Positions 5,537 to 5,677 of a stretch of DNA of 5,677 nt are shown piece by piece; position 1 is the stretch's first letter, and every line of letters begins with the position of its first letter. The position numbers and the translations under genes were made by a program. The notes beneath the pieces were generated by a model. The model saw only the letters and a list, made by a program, of their open reading frames with translations. It was not told the DNA's origin and ran no database searches. The DNA comes from JBKQWK01 sp052139595 (GTDB lineage Bacteria > Actinomycetota > Thermoleophilia > UBA2241), in assembly GCA_052139595.1 (NCBI GenBank), contig JBKQWK010000171.1, positions 1-5,677 of the forward strand, read 5' to 3'.

Positions 5537-5677
5537 ATGTATGGATTGCTACAGCTGATCAGCACAAGTTTCACCGGCCGCGGCCGTCGCGGTTGGCCGC
5601 GGCCAGAAGTGACGAGCTCGCTGCCGACGAATGACCTCGAACCTGTCACCCTCTACGCCAGGGTTCTGGAAGAGGCC
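5537..5677 (+). CDS. Unrecognised protein, N-terminus only (runs off the window)
   Basis: The frame is open for 47 codons from ATG 5537 to the last base. The visible start is MYGLLQLISTSFTGRGRR, then a Pro/Ser/Thr-rich link, then DLEPVTLYARVLEEA, which looks like the start of a helix in a folded domain. The last 15 codons have mostly G or C in third position, as expected for a real gene here. I do not recognise the family. Alternative starts are GTG 5513, inside the upstream hairpin, and GTG 5609, after the GC-rich inverted repeat. A leader of up to 180 bases with a hairpin precedes it. Confidence 0.45.
   Translation, partial: MYGLLQLISTSFTGRGRRGWPRPEVTSSLPTNDLEPVTLYARVLEEA
5576..5604. repeat. 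GGCCGCGGCC repeated twice, nine bases apart
   Basis: The ten-base palindrome GGCCGCGGCC occurs at 5576-5585 and again at 5595-5604. Because each copy is self-complementary, the pair is both a direct and an inverted repeat. It can form a very stable ten-base-pair stem with a nine-base loop. It lies within the first codons of the last reading frame, if that frame starts at 5537. Confidence 0.7.

Noticed and set aside
1..5677. CRISPR array, insertion sequence, phage or toxin-antitoxin genes
   Set aside because: No regularly spaced repeats, transposase-like frames, terminal repeats or known defence domains were seen on either strand.

Overview
The window is a high-GC bacterial chromosomal segment (I estimate above 60% GC by eye; not computed). 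It carries five clear protein-coding genes and about 550 bases of mostly untranslated DNA that lead into the first codons of a possible sixth. High GC, GTG and TTG starts with good Shine-Dalgarno sites, a DrrAB-type ABC exporter and Ala/Pro/Asp-rich tails would fit an actinobacterium or a similar high-GC soil lineage. The taxonomic call is inference only. I see no transposase, integrase, CRISPR array, tRNA or rRNA, so this looks like ordinary chromosome.

Layout. Positions 1-1433 (+) hold the 3' part of an ABC exporter ATPase and, overlapping it by 4 bases, its ABC-2 permease. A 58-base gap separates these from a convergent minus-strand pair. That pair is read from right to left: an uncharacterised multi-pass membrane protein (4031-3114), then a histidine ammonia-lyase-type MIO enzyme (3015-1492). 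A 173-base divergent spacer (4032-4204) with several short inverted repeats separates the membrane protein from a plus-strand DedA-family membrane protein (4205-4987). From 4988 to 5536 there is no convincing large gene. This stretch holds a palindrome inside a direct repeat, small hairpins, a strong intrinsic terminator (5167-5195), a purine-rich segment with a possible 40-codon peptide, and a perfect hairpin just before a Shine-Dalgarno site. A reading frame open to the window edge starts at 5537.

How the genes relate. The ABC pair makes one exporter. The lyase would turn an aromatic amino acid, most likely histidine, into its 2-enoate plus ammonia. No other hut genes are visible, so its pathway is unclear. 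The membrane protein may share a transcript with the lyase. It has a dense His/Asp/Glu cluster next to membrane segments that could bind metal, and it is the least explained protein here. DedA proteins are linked to lipid-carrier recycling and envelope homeostasis.

I found no clearly new multi-gene system. The best leads are the metal-site-like membrane protein beside an orphan lyase, and the leader-like architecture at 5320-5540.
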